Below are positions 6,435 to 8,597 of a stretch of 8,597 bases of DNA, in pieces. The stretch covers positions 1 to 8,597 of the forward strand of contig JAGWLJ010000047.1 in assembly GCA_028873275.1 (NCBI GenBank), read 5' to 3'. The stretch is from Pseudomonadota bacterium (GTDB lineage Bacteria; Pseudomonadota; Alphaproteobacteria; Rickettsiales; SXRF01). The notes under the pieces are model-generated. The model did not search any database. It had not been told where the DNA came from and worked only from the letters and a program-made list of their open reading frames with translations. Every line of letters starts with the position of its first letter. Within the stretch, counting starts at the first letter, position 1. The translations under genes and the position numbers were made by a program.

Positions 6435-7407
6435 TCACCGTTTCCCGGTATTGCTGCACATTCTTGTTATGTCCTTGCAGTGTGCTGGAAAAATTATGCC
6501 CGCCGGCGCCGGTGGCGACGAAATAGAGATCGTTGGTATCCGGCGGATTGAGCGTGGCTTCCAGGGCGGCGCGGCCGGGATTGGCGATGGGGCCGGGCGG
6601 CAAGCCAGGAATAACATAAGTATTATAGGGTGTGTCCTGATGCAGGTCGTCGAGCGTCAGCGTGCGGTCGAGTTTCCTGCCAGCCTGTCGCTCCATGCCA
6701 TAGGCCACGGTGGGATCGGATTGCAGCTTCATGCCGCGCTTCAGGCGATTAATAAACACCGCCGCCACACGCCCGCGCTCGCTGTCGAGCCCTGTTTCCT
6801 TCTCGACGATCGAGGCCAATGTCAGCGCCTGTTCTGGATTGGCGAAGGGGAGCCCCGGTTTGCGCTTTTGCCATAAGGATGCCAGCAGCGAGGCCATTCC
6901 CGCCTGCATGCGGTCGACGATATCCTGCCGCTTATCGCCATAAGTGAAATGATAGGTCTCGGGCAGCAGGCTGCCTTCGGGGATATTCTCCGGCAGGCTG
7001 CCTTCCAGCGCCGGCTCCTGCGCCAGCAGGCTGAGCGCCTCGCGCACGTTAAGCCCCTCGGGAATGGTAATTTTATGCACCACCACGCGCCCCTCCGCCA
7101 GCATGCCCATGGCCTGGCGGGGGGTGACGGCGGCGGAAAAATGATATTCACCCGCCTTGAATCGGGGCGCCTCGCCCGTCAACACGGCCAGCGCCTTGAA
7201 CATAAGCGGCCGCTCGATAACTCCGGCGGCGGCCATGTCATCGGTGACGGCGCGGAAGCCTTCGCCGTGCTTGAAGATCAGCGTGGTGTCCTGAACCAGC
7301 GGACCGGGCGCGTTATAATAATAATAGAGACCGTAAGCGAGCAGGCCGCTCGCCGCCAGAAGGAGGCATAAGAAAGCAATCAGCAGGCGCTTTATAACCA
7401 TTCCCAT
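6418..7407 (-). CDS. mltG: Endolytic peptidoglycan transglycosylase MltG (YceG-like)
   Basis: This 329-residue protein is an inner-membrane lytic transglycosylase that cuts nascent glycan strands within the chain and is thought to end their polymerisation. An N-terminal membrane anchor spans about residues 7-29, followed by a periplasmic part. This has a LysM-like segment (about 40-110) and the YceG catalytic domain. Visible there are LLPETYHF (147-154), LASIVEKETG (197-206, containing the catalytic glutamate), VFINRLKRGMKLQSDPTVAYG (217-237), YNTYVIPGLPPGPIANPG (261-278) and YFVATGAGGHNFSSTLQGHN (295-314). All family landmarks are present. A start at Met3 (7401) is equally possible. No clear ribosome binding site precedes either, and the gene begins within the last codons of the MEKHLA gene, so coupling of translation is likely. 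It converges on folD with a 17-base overlap. Confidence 0.95.
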   Translation of the reverse strand: MGMVIKRLLIAFLCLLLAASGLLAYGLYYYYNAPGPLVQDTTLIFKHGEGFRAVTDDMAAAGVIERPLMFKALAVLTGEAPRFKAGEYHFSAAVTPRQAMGMLAEGRVVVHKITIPEGLNVREALSLLAQEPALEGSLPENIPEGSLLPETYHFTYGDKRQDIVDRMQAGMASLLASLWQKRKPGLPFANPEQALTLASIVEKETGLDSERGRVAAVFINRLKRGMKLQSDPTVAYGMERQAGRKLDRTLTLDDLHQDTPYNTYVIPGLPPGPIANPGRAALEATLNPPDTNDLYFVATGAGGHNFSSTLQGHNKNVQQYRETVTKKAP

Positions 7408-7835
7408 CGGCTGAATGTAGCAGCCTGCCCGATCTTGTCACCTGTTTCGCCCAGCACGTTCCACAGCAGGCAGTTGCTTATGGCAAACCGCCTGCCGCTG
7501 GCGGTGACGCGGACGCCGCTGTAATGATCGGCATAGCCGTCCCGCGCCGCCCGTTCGAGCAGCGCCTGCCGCTCCGGGCGCGCGTCCGGCTCGGCGGAAA
7601 GCCGCGAGGGGAGGGTGATGAATTTTTCCCACGGCGTCTCCCATAATCGTTGTGCTGCCAGATTGGCATAGCGAAATACCGGGTCGGCTTCTGTTCCGTG
7701 CGACACGACGACAAATGGGGCGTAATATAATGCTTCCGGCGAAGCGGGCGCCACGAGGTCTTTGCCTGTCCATCGCCGGAAGCTGGCAAGCATCCGGTCA
7801 ATATAGGAAAAATCCATGGAATCGGGTAGCGGCAT
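7392..7835 (-). CDS. MEKHLA-domain (PAS-like) protein
   Basis: The protein (147 residues from this start) carries a MEKHLA domain across nearly its whole length: LYYAPFVVVSHGTEADPVFRYAN (36-58), then LWETPWEKFITLPSRLSAEP (64-83), RQALLERAARDGY (89-101) and GVRVTASGRRFAISNCLLWNV (107-127). It ends in GQAATFSRWEW. MEKHLA is a PAS-related fold also found at the C-terminus of plant HD-ZIP III proteins. Bacterial stand-alone versions have no established function, and small-molecule or redox sensing is only a guess. No partner domain, signal peptide or membrane segment is seen. The start is uncertain: the frame is open back to a GTG at 7895, and another ATG lies at 7817. None has a clear ribosome binding site. 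The 7835 ATG was chosen because residues further upstream look unlike the family. It overlaps mltG by 16 bases and lies divergently from acpP. Confidence 0.85.
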   Translation of the reverse strand: MPLPDSMDFSYIDRMLASFRRWTGKDLVAPASPEALYYAPFVVVSHGTEADPVFRYANLAAQRLWETPWEKFITLPSRLSAEPDARPERQALLERAARDGYADHYSGVRVTASGRRFAISNCLLWNVLGETGDKIGQAATFSRWEWL

Positions 7836-7881
7836 GGGGAATGGCCGGGCGCAGGTTTTTCTGGACAGCGGCGCTGCCGGC

Positions 7882-7895
7882 GTGCTATCTAGCAC
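7882..7895. promoter_or_regulatory. Short perfect inverted repeat GTGCTA-TC-TAGCAC upstream of the MEKHLA gene
   Basis: Six-base arms are separated by two bases, in the divergent region between the MEKHLA gene and acpP, about 22 bases upstream of the acpP -35 candidate. It could be a dimeric regulator's operator. Six-base arms may also occur by chance, and part of it would be coding if the GTG at 7895 were the true MEKHLA start. Confidence 0.3.
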
Positions 7896-7916
7896 CGATT
7901 GTTAAATATTTCCAGC

Positions 7917-7944
7917 TTGACCTTTTGCACTGGATATCTATTGT
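7917..7944 (+). promoter_or_regulatory. Candidate sigma-70 promoter of acpP-fabF
   Basis: TTGACC (7917-7922, five of six to the -35 consensus) is followed after 16 bases by TATTGT (7939-7944, four of six to the -10 consensus). Transcription would begin near 7951, giving a leader of about 36 bases before the acpP start at 7987. The position directly ahead of a highly expressed gene supports the call. Confidence 0.5.
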
Positions 7945-7973
7945 CTCCCGTCTCTACGGTTTGCTTAACTACT

Positions 7974-7977
7974 GAGG
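7974..7977 (+). promoter_or_regulatory. Ribosome binding site that decides the acpP start
   Basis: GAGG stands nine bases before the ATG at 7987. It directly touches the upstream in-frame ATG at 7978, which therefore cannot be used with this site. The protein from 7987 also begins MSNIAERVKK, the usual start of acyl carrier proteins of this type. Confidence 0.7.
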
Positions 7978-7986
7978 ATGAACATC

Positions 7987-8229
7987 ATGAGTAATATTGC
8001 TGAACGCGTGAAGAAAATCGTGGTCGAACACCTGGGCGTAGACGAAGCCAAGGCGGTCCCCGAGGCCAGCTTCATCGACGATCTGGGCGCCGACAGCCTG
8101 GACACCGTTGAGCTGGTGATGGCGTTCGAGGAAGAGTTCAATATCGAGATCCCTGATGACGCTGCCGAAAAGATCCTGACCCTTCAGGATGCTATCAATT
8201 ACATCCAGCAGCACGCCAAAGCGGCTTAA
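7987..8229 (+). CDS. acpP: Acyl carrier protein
   Basis: AcpP (80 residues) carries growing acyl chains on a 4'-phosphopantetheine arm during type II fatty-acid synthesis in the cytoplasm. The attachment site is Ser37 in GADSLDTVELVMAFEEEF, the highly conserved helix II region. The acidic, mostly helical composition and the segment EIPDDAAEKI are typical, and the sequence is close to alphaproteobacterial AcpP throughout. The start at 7987 is chosen over 7978 from the ribosome binding site spacing and the family N-terminus. fabF follows 21 bases after the stop, the usual acpP-fabF pair. The customary upstream fabD and fabG are absent here; a divergent MEKHLA-mltG pair stands in their place. 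Confidence 0.98.
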   Translation: MSNIAERVKKIVVEHLGVDEAKAVPEASFIDDLGADSLDTVELVMAFEEEFNIEIPDDAAEKILTLQDAINYIQQHAKAA

Positions 8230-8250
8230 GCATCTTTTGATTATTTCCGC

Positions 8251-8597
8251 ATGAGAAGAGTCGTCGTCACCGGCCTGGGTCTGGTAACGCCGCTGGCTTG
8301 CGGCGTGAAGGAGACGTGGGACGGCCTTCTGGCCTCGCGCTCCGGGCTTGCCGCCATTGCCGGCTTTGAGGTGTCTGATCTTCCGGCCCGCGTGGCTGCC
8401 CAGGTGCCCCGCGGCGACGGGCCGGCTCAGTTCAATCCGGATGCCTGGATTACTCCCAAAGAACAGCGCAAGATGGATCACTTCATCCATTTTGCCATTG
8501 CCGCCGCCACGCAGGCGGTCGAGGATGCCGGCTGGAAACCGGAGGACGAGGCGGAGCGCCTGCGCACTGGCGTCATGATCGGCTCTGGCATCGGTGG
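8251..8597 (+). CDS. fabF: 3-oxoacyl-ACP synthase II (KAS II), N-terminal third, cut by window edge
   Basis: The 115 visible residues start MRRVVVTGLGLVTPLACGVKETWDGLLASRSG, the classic N-terminus of FabF, which condenses malonyl-ACP with acyl-ACP to elongate fatty acids. Also seen are QRKMDHFIHFAIAAATQAVEDAG (72-94) and the GVMIGSGIGG strand (107-116) that leads to the active-site region. The catalytic Cys-His-His residues lie beyond the window, so activity cannot be judged. The adjoining acpP gene confirms the assignment over other KAS-type enzymes such as FabB. No clear Shine-Dalgarno sequence lies in the short 21-base gap after acpP. Confidence 0.93.
   Translation, partial: MRRVVVTGLGLVTPLACGVKETWDGLLASRSGLAAIAGFEVSDLPARVAAQVPRGDGPAQFNPDAWITPKEQRKMDHFIHFAIAAATQAVEDAGWKPEDEAERLRTGVMIGSGIG

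Noticed and set aside
7836..7895. N-terminal extension of the MEKHLA protein from a GTG at 7895
   Set aside because: No ribosome binding site is seen, the extra residues look unlike the family, and the GTG sits in a short inverted repeat. It cannot be fully excluded.
7978..7980. ATG at 7978 as start of acpP
   Set aside because: The only Shine-Dalgarno sequence (GAGG, 7974-7977) touches it directly, and the family N-terminus begins at 7987.

Overview
The window looks like a piece of an alphaproteobacterial chromosome. The acyl carrier protein is almost residue for residue of the alphaproteobacterial type. The TrxB-like ferredoxin-NADP reductase and the MEKHLA-domain protein are also common in that class. 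The genus cannot be named from the sequence. The DNA is gene-dense and moderately G+C rich, apart from a few A+T-richer palindromic patches. Both edges cut through a gene, and no gene-free stretch exceeds about 150 bases.

Left half (about 1-4447, minus strand, reading right to left): a thiolase (fadA type), a small Phd/YefM-type antitoxin with no visible toxin, a two-domain 3-hydroxyacyl-CoA dehydrogenase/enoyl-CoA hydratase (FadN type), and a TerC-like DUF475 membrane protein cut by the left edge. The thiolase and the FadN protein together cover the hydration, second oxidation and thiolysis steps of fatty-acid beta-oxidation. The antitoxin sits between them behind a perfect 25-base palindrome that is probably its own operator.

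Middle (4531-6434, plus strand): a ferredoxin-NADP(+) reductase overlaps folD by four bases (ATGA). Together they concern NADPH and one-carbon metabolism.

Right half: on the minus strand a MEKHLA-domain protein overlaps mltG (septal/peripheral peptidoglycan lytic transglycosylase), and mltG overlaps the folD end tail to tail. Divergently on the plus strand lie acpP and the first third of fabF (fatty-acid synthesis), with a plausible sigma-70 promoter in front of acpP.

The most notable observation is a family of short palindromic elements. One copy, 78 bases with CTAGTCA/TGACTAG ends, lies exactly between fadN and the DUF475 gene. It supplies the stop codon of the first and the start codon of the second. 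A second, related copy of about 73 bases lies in frame inside the ferredoxin-NADP reductase gene and is translated into roughly 25 residues at a place where relatives have a shorter loop. A third, degenerate trace may follow the thiolase stop codon. This behaviour recalls the Rickettsia palindromic elements.
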